Below are positions 1 through 9,234 of a stretch of DNA of 64,000 nucleotides, piece after piece. This stretch comes from Thermoplasmata archaeon. Lineage in GTDB: Archaea > Thermoplasmatota > Thermoplasmata > Lutacidiplasmatales > SKW197. Each line of letters opens with the position of its first letter. Positions within the stretch are counted from its first letter, which is position 1. Under the pieces are notes generated by a model, which made no database searches, had not been told where the DNA came from, and saw only the letters and a list, made by a program, of their open reading frames with translations. Made by a program: the position numbers and the translations under genes. The stretch covers positions 10,886 to 74,885 of the forward strand of contig JAOAJK010000001.1 of NCBI GenBank assembly GCA_026414225.1, given 5' to 3'.

Positions 1-1
1 C

Positions 2-3000
2 TGGTATGTGCATGCGTATGGAGTGCCTGACACGAGGGACCTGATTCTCGGTGAGTCAGGTGCACCCAATCTGGATGCCCAGCCCTACAAAGTTGAGACC
101 TGGGATGACTTCAGCAGTATCGGGAACATGCTCTACCAGTACTATCTAGTGAAAGAATCGTTGATCAAGAAGCACGCAAGGAGCGGGACCCCCTACTACG
201 ACACACTCTATGACATCCTGGAGGCACTGAACAGAACGATGAAAAAACTTTCCTCCAGCGTCGATGACAGGAACAACAAGGGATTCATGGACTACATGGC
301 GTACGACATTTCGAAGCGGCACAATCTGGAAGCCACCAACCTGCAGGTCGACCCGAGCGACAGAACCACAATCCTGCTCAACCAATCCGACTATCTGATT
401 AACACGGGGGCAATCAAGCAGGGAATAAATGACATGGCATCGTATGCAAGTTCCTTCAGTGTGAGGGACAACTGGTGGAGATACGGTGCCTACCACAGGG
501 AACAGACCAATCCCCAAACTGGCTATCTGTACGCTGTCACCCAGGAAACGGTTGACCTCTGGTACGAAATGGTCGTGAACCTTGTGATGAGCGCTTTGAA
601 GGACTTTGACCCGTATCCCTCAAGGGGCTTCCCCCCAACAGTTCAGAGAAGTGACTGGTACAACCCTGAAGGGGCTTTCAAGTTCAAGAACGACCTGCTT
701 AAAGATGCGTTCATGAGGGTGTGCATCAGCTATGCGGACCCGAGACGGATGGCATGGGTGGATGAGGCATGGGAAGGCGTGACCCCGTGCTGCGACATCC
801 CGAAGATGATAATTCTTGCCCAGGTGAATGCAGAATGGACAGATCAGGCAATCTGGAACAGCATCATGAACGATATCCGCCAGGCAGTTGTGAACACTGT
901 CGGAGAAAACGGACTGCTTACAGATATAACAATAGACATGAAAAAATACCTCGACGAGGTGACAGACACACATGCCTACCAGGAAAATTACTATGTGTTT
1001 ATCAGGGAGAGAATCGGAAAGCTTTTCATCGGACTGCCTGGAGAGGATGAATGCAGGGTGATGGACCTGCTTGACGAGGGCGGCTGGGTAGAGAACATAA
1101 TGCAGACCACGCTGAACCACATCCGGGACAATGCCGACCTGAGCAACATCGTGCTATTCGAGCAGACCAACTACAGGATGGTCTACGATTTCTGGGAAAA
1201 CAATCTGACCACAGCAGCCCAGAACGGGAGCATCCTCCACGAGGAGCTGCGGGTGAAGCAGACCCCGACCGTGCTCTCACCAGGTTCAGGCATAAATGTC
1301 CAGATTACAATTCCAACCAAGGGAGTGCACTATGTGGATGCGCAGGATACGGAACACAACATGGGCGATGCCCCCTTCACCACCCAGTGGGATGTCACCA
1401 TAACTGGCAGCGTCAGGGTTACCGTAAATGCGTTGCGTTACTCGTTGCTGAAGGGCTCGAGCCACATCCAGACAATTTACAACAACACGGTGACAATCGA
1501 CATGAGTTTTCCAGTCGTGGTTTACTCCGGCTGGAATCTCGAGTCGAGATGGCGTGCCTACGACATTGACTATCCGATGACCCGGGGCTATTTTGGAATT
1601 CCACCGAAGGACGATTCATTTGACCCCTGGTTCATCAGCAAGCCGTTTGTGGAACTGGTAGAGGGGATGAAGGATGCGGCTGACTGGGTGATGGACAGGG
1701 ACATGCGGATGAACCTCCTGCTGATGAACTATCTGGATGAGGGCGTGGAACAGGAAGTCCATCTCTCAAAGATAATTTCAGATGTGCTCAAGACGAACTC
1801 AATTCTGCTGAGGGATGCCGCCAATTCCGGCTACCTGTCCCAGCTTGACCAGCGGTTCAATGCGGTCTATTCAGCAGGCAGGGTGAGCACCTACAACATC
1901 AAGTTCTACGGGTTCGATGCCACATTCAGGAGCGGGTCAAAGGTCCTGGACTACAAGAGCAAGTACTTTACAACGAAGATTGACTACGCAAATCTGAAGA
2001 ATGAACTGAAGTACACTACCTCTGACTTTGATTTCAACGACACGAGCGAGCCGAAGTCAGGCACATTTGGGAAATACAGTTTAACGGCCCGCAACACCTA
2101 CTTCGGCAAAAAATTCACGAGCCAGATTGAGGTGCCGAGTGGAAAGCCAACGATTGCGGAGTGGACCACGACCGCAAACGGCATCTATGTGCCCTATCTG
2201 CACCAGACAATCCAGCTGAAGGTCGGTGCGATTGTGATCGGCACTTCCTCGATGCCATCCAGCGTTGCCAGTGCCTTCTCAAACAACATGCAGTATTTCA
2301 AGCCCAACATGGAAGACCTGTGCGTGTTCCTGAAATACTCGCTCGGGGATGTATATTCCAAGTGCGTCAATGACCTGGCAAGCAGGCAGGGCTTCGGAAT
2401 CTTCTTCGAGTACTCCCTCGGAGGTAAAACCTACAGGCAGGAGTATGCAGTCAGTTACTTCCCGGGACAGGGCTGGACAACAGATTACATAAAGACCTAC
2501 CTGGTGAGTACAATCAACCACATACGCCAGATAGTGTATAACCTCGGAAATCCCGAGATTCCCACAGCCCTCTACTCCTCCTATCCAACGAATGTCGGGA
2601 ATGCGATGAAGGTGATTAACCACTGGAAGAACTATGACTATCTAGGTGACGCAAGAACTGAGAGTACGCTCAATGCCCATGCCTCGCTACTCGGTGCTGT
2701 CGGTGCAGGAATAGACAACGGGATTGTAAGGATTGAGTTCGAGGTGATTGGTACAGACAACTGGATTGTAGCAGGGATTACCGAGAATACAAGTTCAGTC
2801 CCCCCACCACCACCGCCACCTCCTCCTCCACCTCCCCCTCCCCCGCCGCCACCTGGTGGTCGCCTAAATGGAATTGATGTTTCCCACTGGCAGGGGGCGA
2901 TAAACTGGGGTTCTGTCCGGGCTGCGGGCTACTATTTTGCATTCGCAAAGGCCACGGAAGGGACTGGCTACACGGATCCGACATTCAGCACCAACATGCG

Positions 3001-3478
3001 GAATGCAAAGGCAGCAGGAATTTACATTGGGGCTTACCACTACGCGCATCCGGATAGGAATTCTGCAATCGCAGAGGCGGACCATTTTGTGAGTGTAATC
3101 CTGCCGTACATCACTGCTGGCTACATGGTACCTGCCCTTGACCTCGAGGAGGGCTATTCCATAGGAAAGACAGCACTTTCCCAGTGGGTCAACACATTCA
3201 TGAACCGCGTGAAGGCGAGGACTGGTGTAACCCCCGTAATTTATACAAGTGCAAATTACGCAAGGAACTACCTTGACTCCTCTGTGACGGTCTGGCCACT
3301 CTGGATCGCCCACTGGACCTACAATCCGAATACCTCTCCGAGCACAGGTGTCTGGAGTACCTGGTACTTCTGGCAGTACAGTGATAGGGGCAGCGTTCCA
3401 GGCATCTCCGGGAATGTTGACCTTGATGTTTTTAACGGGGATCTGGCGGCACTTGAAGCCAGTTTTGTGATCCGCTGA
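2..3478 (+). CDS. Giant secreted protein with C-terminal GH25 lysozyme domain (5' partial)
   Basis: The frame is open at the left edge, so the true start and any signal peptide lie outside; the first possible internal start is GTG at 8 (residues numbered from there). Residues 1 to about 930 form a large region I do not recognise, with helical and beta-rich stretches. A run of 18 prolines (932-949) links it to a complete GH25 domain (about 950-1156). That domain shows the N-terminal motif GIDVSHWQG (D957) and the acidic pair D1045-L-E1047 expected at the active site. GH25 enzymes cut the MurNAc-GlcNAc bond of bacterial peptidoglycan. An archaeon has no murein of its own, so the target is probably bacterial. 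Transfer of a bacterial GH25 gene into the archaeon Aciduliprofundum has been reported. The next gene on the same strand is also predicted to be cell-wall-lytic. The GH25 call is strong; the N-terminal function is unknown. Confidence 0.93.
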   Translation, partial: WYVHAYGVPDTRDLILGESGAPNLDAQPYKVETWDDFSSIGNMLYQYYLVKESLIKKHARSGTPYYDTLYDILEALNRTMKKLSSSVDDRNNKGFMDYMAYDISKRHNLEATNLQVDPSDRTTILLNQSDYLINTGAIKQGINDMASYASSFSVRDNWWRYGAYHREQTNPQTGYLYAVTQETVDLWYEMVVNLVMSALKDFDPYPSRGFPPTVQRSDWYNPEGAFKFKNDLLKDAFMRVCISYADPRRMAWVDEAWEGVTPCCDIPKMIILAQVNAEWTDQAIWNSIMNDIRQAVVNTVGENGLLTDITIDMKKYLDEVTDTHAYQENYYVFIRERIGKLFIGLPGEDECRVMDLLDEGGWVENIMQTTLNHIRDNADLSNIVLFEQTNYRMVYDFWENNLTTAAQNGSILHEELRVKQTPTVLSPGSGINVQITIPTKGVHYVDAQDTEHNMGDAPFTTQWDVTITGSVRVTVNALRYSLLKGSSHIQTIYNNTVTIDMSFPVVVYSGWNLESRWRAYDIDYPMTRGYFGIPPKDDSFDPWFISKPFVELVEGMKDAADWVMDRDMRMNLLLMNYLDEGVEQEVHLSKIISDVLKTNSILLRDAANSGYLSQLDQRFNAVYSAGRVSTYNIKFYGFDATFRSGSKVLDYKSKYFTTKIDYANLKNELKYTTSDFDFNDTSEPKSGTFGKYSLTARNTYFGKKFTSQIEVPSGKPTIAEWTTTANGIYVPYLHQTIQLKVGAIVIGTSSMPSSVASAFSNNMQYFKPNMEDLCVFLKYSLGDVYSKCVNDLASRQGFGIFFEYSLGGKTYRQEYAVSYFPGQGWTTDYIKTYLVSTINHIRQIVYNLGNPEIPTALYSSYPTNVGNAMKVINHWKNYDYLGDARTESTLNAHASLLGAVGAGIDNGIVRIEFEVIGTDNWIVAGITENTSSVPPPPPPPPPPPPPPPPPPGGRLNGIDVSHWQGAINWGSVRAAGYYFAFAKATEGTGYTDPTFSTNMRNAKAAGIYIGAYHYAHPDRNSAIAEADHFVSVILPYITAGYMVPALDLEEGYSIGKTALSQWVNTFMNRVKARTGVTPVIYTSANYARNYLDSSVTVWPLWIAHWTYNPNTSPSTGVWSTWYFWQYSDRGSVPGISGNVDLDVFNGDLAALEASFVIR
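2801..2854 (+). repeat. Poly-proline linker (18 Pro codons)
   Basis: Eighteen consecutive proline codons using all four CCN forms separate the unknown N-terminal region from the GH25 domain. The mixed codons argue against a simple trinucleotide slippage artefact. It is likely an extended rigid linker. Confidence 0.9.
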
Positions 3479-3548
3479 TTCTCTTTTATTTTTTTCAAGA
3501 AAACGGTACACCATGATGCACCCCGATTTACCGAGGTAAGCACCTGAG

Positions 3549-3594
3549 AAGTTTTATATGTGCCTAAACCAATTATGTAAGCAGAAAGGAGGTG
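3549..3594 (+). promoter_or_regulatory. TATA box and strong Shine-Dalgarno for the pseudomurein-lysin-like gene
   Basis: AGTTTTATATG at 3550-3560 is a TATA-like element. It is followed by AAAGGAGGTG at 3585-3594, an excellent Shine-Dalgarno placed 5 nt before the ATG at 3600. This decides the start against an in-frame ATG at 3558. Confidence 0.7.
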
Positions 3595-3599
3595 CAACC

Positions 3600-6389
3600 A
3601 TGAAAAGAATGAACATAAATGGAATAAAAATAAGAAAAATTCGAAAGTTGACTGCAATCGTAGCAATAACAAGCTGTGCCATGCTAATAGGGCTCGTTTT
3701 CCTCCATTCTTTCGGCGGGGGAACGAACGGCAGTGGGTTTGAAGACCGTCAGACCGCAGTCCCAGAAGGGACAGTTAACGAAGAATTGAGGGGAACCAAG
3801 GTTGGATCAAAGGGAGTTTGGGTCTGGGGCACCGATGTGGCCAATGTTGGTGCATCGGCCCTTGCTTCGGAATTCGCCAAACATGGAATCAGTGATGTAT
3901 TTGTGTTGATAAAAGGTACTTCCGGAGATTATAGATTTGACAAATTAGATGCAATGTTTGATAAATGTCATGGATATGGAATCAGAGTGCATGCGTGGGT
4001 GATATGCTTCTGCGATGACTCCTGGGGCGGGTGGGTCAACCCGAGTTCCGACACCTACAGGGCCTACCTCAAAAACAACATCTTTATTCCCCTCGCAAAG
4101 TACCACAGATTTGACGGTGTGGTCCTTGATTGCATAAGGTATCCAGGTACCGCCTACGGAAACACATATCCAATAACTTCCTTCTGCAAAGAGGTTACTG
4201 ATATTATCAAGTCCTATAGATCTAATGCCCTAATGGGCGCCGCAGTAATGCCTGAGATGGCCGCAAATGCCTACTATTATGGCCAGGACTATACCCAGAT
4301 GGCCCAGCATCTGGATGTGCTTATGCCGATGGCATACACCCACAACTATCACACGCAGCCCTCATGGGTCGGGACTGTGACCCAATATGTACGGCAGAAA
4401 GCCCTGCAGGGCAATTCAAACTGCAAGGTATGGACCGCAATTCAATCGCTTGATGATAACGGGCAATTCATGAGCACCACTGAACTCCAGGCGTGCATAA
4501 ACTATGCCATTTCCGGGGGTGCGGCAGGTATTAACTTCTTCAAATACCCGATAACCTCCAAGCAGTATCAGATACTTGATATGTACCCGGTAGATACCAC
4601 ACCTCCTCCACCCGATAATACCAAGGTTGGGTCAAAGGGAGTTTGGGTCTGGGGCACCGATGTGGCCAATGTGGGAGCACCAACCCTCGCTTCCGAGTTT
4701 GCCAAGCATGGAATCAGCGATGTATTTGTGCTGATAAAGGGGGTTTCGGGGGCTTATAGATTTGACCGTCTGGATGCAATGTATGAAAAGTGCCACGCAA
4801 ATGGAATCCGGGTGCATGCATGGGTGGTGTGCTTCCTGGATGAGTCAGCTGGGGGCTGGGTTAATCCGTATTCTGAGACCTACAGGGCCTATCTTAAAAA
4901 TGAGGTGATTACTCCCCTTGCGAAGGACCATAAATTTGATGGGGTTGTGCTGGATTATATCAGGTACTCAGGAACTGCCTATGGGAGCCCCTACCCGATC
5001 ACATCTTTCTGCAGGGAAGTTTCTACTATCGTCAAATCTTACAAGCCCAGCGCACTTGTAGGTGCTACGGTAGAGCCGGGAATGGATACGAATGCATATG
5101 TGTATGGTCAGGATTATGCACAGATGTCCCAGTATCTGGATGTGCTGATACCCCTGACTTACACCCATAAATATTCTCAGCAACCATCATGGGTGGCTAC
5201 GGTAGTCCGGTATGTGTGCCAGAATGCCCACACGGTAAATCCAAACTGCAGGGTATGGGCCGCCGTCCAGTCCCTTGACGATAACGGGAACTACATGAGC
5301 AACACCGAACTCCAGGCATGCATAAGCTATGCCCTCTCTGGAGGTGCCGCAGGCATCAACTTCTTCAGATACCCGATAACCTCGGCGCAGTATCAGATTA
5401 TAGATAGGTATTCCGTAGATAACTCCCCGCCGAGTCCCTCCTCATTGACAAAGCAAGAGGCATTCGAGGCCTGCATTGAACTCGCAAATTACATTGACGA
5501 ACACTATAGGACCCCGAAGTATGTAACCACGACCAAGGGAAACATTCCGATGCCCCAGATGCTCTACATCTCCTCGAAACTTGTGTATGACCTCTCCACG
5601 GGTTCCCCGAATTCGAGCTACCATCTCATCACCTGCGACTACGCACCGAACCCCTTCGGGGAGGCATATTCTGGCTCCCTTGGACGGAACGAGTATGTTG
5701 ACATGGCATACAGGGTGTATGGATTCATTGAGAAGAACGGTGCAGCCCCCAATTACGCAAATACTCCTGTAGGAAAAATAAGAATGTGGGAAATCCTCTA
5801 CATAAATGCAAGGGTTGTGAGATGGTATTACTACAATGGGCTGCTGCCCTCCCTTGCCTATGTGAAACCAGTGCCAGGTTTCAGGGCGGATGCAAACTCC
5901 CAGTACACTGGGGCTACTGCGAACTGTCAAGCAACGAATGGGCAGGTCATCAACTTCGCAATGAGTATCATATGCACTTACTCCAATAAAGCCAACAACG
6001 GAACGCTCAGTGCCAATGACGCTATGTATCTTGCGGGAGAGGCAATCTATTCATGGGTGAGGGACAACAAGGGATATGCGTTCTATTACAACACCAGATA
6101 TGGGGCTTACAGGGCGATTTTTGAGGCGAGTGCGATTAACTGCTGCGACCACGCCAACGCCGAAAATGCGCTCGCGAGAGCTGTCGGAATTCCTGCCCTC
6201 TACCGTCATGCCTACTGCCAGTTCTCGAGTGGTGCCTACGGACATGTCTGGGGGTATTTCTACATCAATGGCAAGGGGTGGATAAACGCAGACCCGGTCA
6301 AGAAGAGCGGAGGATACTTTGGGTATCGCTACCCAATCATAAACGACTGGGGAACATACTATACCCTTCCGTTCGTGATAGAAAATTAA
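3600..6389 (+). CDS. Secreted two-barrel glycosidase-like protein with pseudomurein-binding repeats and endoisopeptidase-like domain
   Basis: 929 residues. An N-terminal signal or anchor segment (about 17-36) follows a basic start. Two near-identical 275-residue units (67-341 and 342-616) resemble TIM-barrel putative glycosyl hydrolases of the DUF4015/GHL10 kind, with the FDGVVLD-x-IRY strand motif in both. Two pseudomurein-binding-repeat-like segments follow (about 616-665 and 698-755), each with a YI/FI-x-P-x-Y core and an M-x-x-x-LYI motif. The C-terminal domain (about 775-929) matches the transglutaminase-like peptidase C71 (PeiW/PeiP) pattern: NCCDHA with C848 or C849, YGHVW with H882, and INADP with D898. 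By family this would bind pseudomurein and cut its epsilon-Ala-Lys cross-links; the barrels could attack the glycan, which is inference. Domain order is unusual and no close known protein comes to mind. It sits 121 nt downstream of the GH25 gene. Confidence 0.85.
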   Translation: MKRMNINGIKIRKIRKLTAIVAITSCAMLIGLVFLHSFGGGTNGSGFEDRQTAVPEGTVNEELRGTKVGSKGVWVWGTDVANVGASALASEFAKHGISDVFVLIKGTSGDYRFDKLDAMFDKCHGYGIRVHAWVICFCDDSWGGWVNPSSDTYRAYLKNNIFIPLAKYHRFDGVVLDCIRYPGTAYGNTYPITSFCKEVTDIIKSYRSNALMGAAVMPEMAANAYYYGQDYTQMAQHLDVLMPMAYTHNYHTQPSWVGTVTQYVRQKALQGNSNCKVWTAIQSLDDNGQFMSTTELQACINYAISGGAAGINFFKYPITSKQYQILDMYPVDTTPPPPDNTKVGSKGVWVWGTDVANVGAPTLASEFAKHGISDVFVLIKGVSGAYRFDRLDAMYEKCHANGIRVHAWVVCFLDESAGGWVNPYSETYRAYLKNEVITPLAKDHKFDGVVLDYIRYSGTAYGSPYPITSFCREVSTIVKSYKPSALVGATVEPGMDTNAYVYGQDYAQMSQYLDVLIPLTYTHKYSQQPSWVATVVRYVCQNAHTVNPNCRVWAAVQSLDDNGNYMSNTELQACISYALSGGAAGINFFRYPITSAQYQIIDRYSVDNSPPSPSSLTKQEAFEACIELANYIDEHYRTPKYVTTTKGNIPMPQMLYISSKLVYDLSTGSPNSSYHLITCDYAPNPFGEAYSGSLGRNEYVDMAYRVYGFIEKNGAAPNYANTPVGKIRMWEILYINARVVRWYYYNGLLPSLAYVKPVPGFRADANSQYTGATANCQATNGQVINFAMSIICTYSNKANNGTLSANDAMYLAGEAIYSWVRDNKGYAFYYNTRYGAYRAIFEASAINCCDHANAENALARAVGIPALYRHAYCQFSSGAYGHVWGYFYINGKGWINADPVKKSGGYFGYRYPIINDWGTYYTLPFVIEN
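3798..5447 (+). repeat. Two tandem 825-bp units encoding the TIM-barrel repeats
   Basis: Units 3798-4622 and 4623-5447 are in register and begin with nearly identical sequence (AAGGTTGG, then GGAGTTTGGGTCTGGGGCAC). They point to an in-frame tandem duplication that is either recent or kept uniform. Confidence 0.9.
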
Positions 6390-6393
6390 AATA

Positions 6394-6402
6394 TTTTTTT
6401 TT
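6394..6402 (+). terminator. T9 terminator between convergent genes
   Basis: An uninterrupted run of nine T residues lies just after the plus-strand stop. Archaeal RNA polymerase terminates at such U-tracts without needing a hairpin. It overlaps the stop of the convergent gene. Confidence 0.55.
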
Positions 6403-9191
6403 CAAACTATTTGTTTTGTGCTTATTTTTTCCATTTCAATTCTTGTCTTCTCGGCCCATACCCTATTGTCAATTCGTTCAAAAAACTGGAGGGCTTGTGC
6501 GAGCAAATCTCTATCACCGGTAAACCTGCCAAGCTCGAACAGGGTTCGGTAATAATAATAATCGCGTCTCCCGATTCCCTCACATATCACAAGAACCTGC
6601 TTCAGAGCTTCAATAGCACTCTTTCCTTCCCCTTTCGCAGCATAAAATTTCCACTCTGCATATCTCGCGGACGCAACAGTTTCCTTTTCCCCGAATATGA
6701 GAGCAACTCCTGAGGCCTCCTCCAGCAACGGAAAAGCTTTTTCCAGGTCCCCCATCTCCGTGTACACTTCTGCAATTCCCAGCATTGCGGTGCATTCGTC
6801 GGTTCGTGCACCGACCTGCTTGGCAAGTTCAAGAGATCTCTTAAAGGATTCAAGGGCCTTCTCGTAATCTCCCATTTCGAGGTAGAGACGGCCCAAAAGA
6901 GTGCAGGATTTACAGATGCCAGTCACATCACCAATCCTTTCCTTTATGGCCAAGCTCTTTTGATAAAATTCCAGGGCCTTTTCATACTCTCCCTTTTGAT
7001 AGTAGGTTTCCCCGAGGCTGTTGTAAGATATTGCAATACCCCAGAGGTCTCCAATCCGTTCTTCCAGTGCAAGGCTCTTGTGATGAAACTCCAGGGCCTT
7101 TTCATAATCCCCTTTCAGCCGGTGGATTGTCCCGATGTTGTCAGAGGTGGACGCAATACCCCAGAGGTCTCCAATTCTTTCCTTGATTGCCAAGCTCTTT
7201 TGATAAAACTCGAGGGCCCTCTCATACTCTCCCCTGTAATCGTAAACTACCCCTATGTTATTGTAGATTTTTGCCATCCCAAACACATCCCCTATCTTCT
7301 CATAACCCGCCAACCCTTTGTGATAGAACTCCAGGGCCTTCTCGTACTCTCCCTTGTGGTCGTAAATTATCCCGATATTGTTGTAAACCCCGGCAACCCC
7401 CCTCAAATCGTTGATTTTTTCCCGGATTTGTAAGGCCCTCTTGAGATATCCGAGGGCTCTTTCGTATTCTCCGAGGTAGGCATAACAGGTTCCAATTCTA
7501 TGGAGGGCGTTTGCAGTATCTTTTTCTCCATCCGATTCCCCAAACACAGTGAGCGCCCTCTCCTGCCATTCTATTGCATTCCTGTATTCTCCCTTCCGTT
7601 CATACACGTAGGCCTTCGCGCTCCAGACCCTTGCGAGCTCGAATTTGTCTTCGGATTTGCCAAGAAGGCACTCCTCCGCCTTTTCCACATGGACCAATGC
7701 ATTCTCATAATCTCCTTTGGTGGTGTATATCTCTGCCATCTTCCTGTGGGTCTTTCCTGCTTCAACTGGCTGCTCAGAAACCGTGTAATTAACCCTCGTA
7801 TTCAGCAATTCCAGCGCATCCTCATATTTTCCTTCTAACTCCAATACCTCGGCAAGTTCCCACAGAATCTCAATTTTTTGCTGTCTCTCCTCAGGACTTT
7901 CGCCCAAAGCTTTCAAGGCGTCTCCCAAGAACTCCGATGCTTCTGCATTTGCGAATTTTTTCGCCGCGCTCCTGCCTGCTTTTATAGCGTACTCTGAAAA
8001 CTTGTTTTTGTTAGCCCCTTCCCTGTAATGACGGGCTAGCGAGGGCCAGAATCTTTCTTCGGTCCCGTGATATTTCTCAATACACTCCCCGGCCTTCAGG
8101 TGCATGAGTCTCTTCCGCACGCCCGTCAACTCCTCGTATATTACCTCCTGTATGGTATTGTTCACAAATTTGCACCCCTCCTCAACCTCCTCTGTTTCGA
8201 CCAAAAAATTTTGGGCTAGGAGCCCCTCGATCGAACTCAATAACTCCTCTTCAGTCAACCCTACAAGTTCCGCCAGCACTTTATATTCGAACACCCTTCC
8301 GAGAACCGCACAGATTGACAAAATTCTCCTTGCCTTCTCATCCAGCTTTGATACAAGGAACCTCACAATCTCTTTCACGCTATTCGGGAGTGCCATCTTT
8401 TTAATTGCCTCTATCTCCACCGCTCCCGCACTTCTCATCGCAGCCAGAAATTCAACTACAAAGAAAGGATTGCCGGAGGTTCTATCATAAATGTAGTTTG
8501 CGGTCTCCTTCGGATGGGCAAACCCAAACTGCTCAACGATCTCCTGTATCTCCTTTTCACCGAAGTTCTCCAGCTTTACCTGGGTGTAAAGCCTCTCAAT
8601 GTTGATATTCCTCAGCGTTTTTGCAAAAAGAGAGTCGGAGGTTGCATACTCCTCAACATAGGTTGCCACGGCAACCATTCTTTCATTCTGTATATTCCTT
8701 ACGAGATAATGGAAAAACGCAAGGGTTCCAGAATCGGCAAGATGCAGGTCATCGATTATAAAGAGTAATGGCTGTTTTTTTGCAATCTCAATAAACTGGC
8801 GGAGCAAATACTCCAGTATTCTTGTCCTCTCCTTTGTTACCCCATTCGGACTTCGCTCCTCAACTTCCAGGTTCTGAAAGCCGGCAAGTCCGAGTGGGAG
8901 GTATCTCTCCTCTTCCTCTCTGACTTTTCTTGCATAACTCTCAAGTGCAGTGAGAACTGGTAGGTAAGCTGGCTCGCTCGTGCCGAGGCACATGGAGGCA
9001 AGGACCACAAAGTGCTCCCTTTCACACATTTCTGCAAACTCCTCCGCGAGCCTTGTTTTTCCTGTGCCGATGTCTCCAGCAATCAAAACGGCGCTTCCCC
9101 TTCCCTCCTTGCAATCTTCCATTGCCTTCCTTAATACCGCAATCTCTTTTTCTCTATCCACCAGCACGGGTGGAAACTTCCCGGCATCCAC
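6402..9191 (-). CDS. AAA/STAND ATPase with about ten TPR repeats
   Basis: 929 residues from a GTG at 9191. I chose it because a TATA box at 9211-9218 lies about 24 nt upstream (leaderless) and because it removes a 128-nt overlap with the upstream gene; the open frame extends to 9362. Walker A GDIGTGKT is at residues 39-46 and Walker B follows as LLFIIDD. An AAA_16-like NTPase module and a winged-helix-like region come next, then about ten tetratricopeptide repeats with the consensus YEKALEFYQKSL. The architecture is that of signal-transducing NTPases in which the TPR array senses a partner and the NTPase acts as a switch; no effector domain is visible. A paralogue lies at 54161-56845 and starts the same way (LV-D/N-REKE). 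It is convergent with the pseudomurein-lysin-like gene. The family call is firm; the signal and partner are unknown. Confidence 0.88.
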   Translation of the reverse strand: MDAGKFPPVLVDREKEIAVLRKAMEDCKEGRGSAVLIAGDIGTGKTRLAEEFAEMCEREHFVVLASMCLGTSEPAYLPVLTALESYARKVREEEERYLPLGLAGFQNLEVEERSPNGVTKERTRILEYLLRQFIEIAKKQPLLFIIDDLHLADSGTLAFFHYLVRNIQNERMVAVATYVEEYATSDSLFAKTLRNINIERLYTQVKLENFGEKEIQEIVEQFGFAHPKETANYIYDRTSGNPFFVVEFLAAMRSAGAVEIEAIKKMALPNSVKEIVRFLVSKLDEKARRILSICAVLGRVFEYKVLAELVGLTEEELLSSIEGLLAQNFLVETEEVEEGCKFVNNTIQEVIYEELTGVRKRLMHLKAGECIEKYHGTEERFWPSLARHYREGANKNKFSEYAIKAGRSAAKKFANAEASEFLGDALKALGESPEERQQKIEILWELAEVLELEGKYEDALELLNTRVNYTVSEQPVEAGKTHRKMAEIYTTKGDYENALVHVEKAEECLLGKSEDKFELARVWSAKAYVYERKGEYRNAIEWQERALTVFGESDGEKDTANALHRIGTCYAYLGEYERALGYLKRALQIREKINDLRGVAGVYNNIGIIYDHKGEYEKALEFYHKGLAGYEKIGDVFGMAKIYNNIGVVYDYRGEYERALEFYQKSLAIKERIGDLWGIASTSDNIGTIHRLKGDYEKALEFHHKSLALEERIGDLWGIAISYNSLGETYYQKGEYEKALEFYQKSLAIKERIGDVTGICKSCTLLGRLYLEMGDYEKALESFKRSLELAKQVGARTDECTAMLGIAEVYTEMGDLEKAFPLLEEASGVALIFGEKETVASARYAEWKFYAAKGEGKSAIEALKQVLVICEGIGRRDYYYYRTLFELGRFTGDRDLLAQALQFFERIDNRVWAEKTRIEMEKISTKQIV
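6961..7440 (-). repeat. Four 120-bp tandem repeats within the TPR region
   Basis: Highly similar segments recur at exactly 120-bp spacing (6961, 7081, 7201, 7321), each encoding a 40-residue TPR unit. The DNA-level similarity suggests recent expansion or gene conversion of the array. Confidence 0.85.
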
Positions 9192-9210
9192 GAAGAGAGA
9201 ATGCTCTCGG

Positions 9211-9218
9211 GATATATA
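9211..9218 (-). promoter_or_regulatory. TATA box for the AAA/TPR gene
   Basis: On the minus strand the sequence reads GTTATATATCCC. Its centre is about 24 nt upstream of the GTG at 9191, the spacing of an archaeal leaderless transcript. Confidence 0.6.
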
Positions 9219-9234
9219 ACGGTTTTTTGGAGTT

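Noticed and set aside
146-517. Long minus-strand frame opposite the GH25 protein
   Set aside because: It lies wholly within the plus-strand gene, lacks a promoter or known motif, and looks like a codon-bias shadow.
2801-2854. Poly-proline run as a sequencing or assembly artefact
   Set aside because: All four proline codons are mixed and the frame stays open on both sides into a well-formed GH25 domain.
6961-7440. Regular 120-bp repeats resembling a CRISPR or satellite array
   Set aside because: The spacing is the TPR coding period, the frame is open throughout, and there are no unique spacers between identical repeats.
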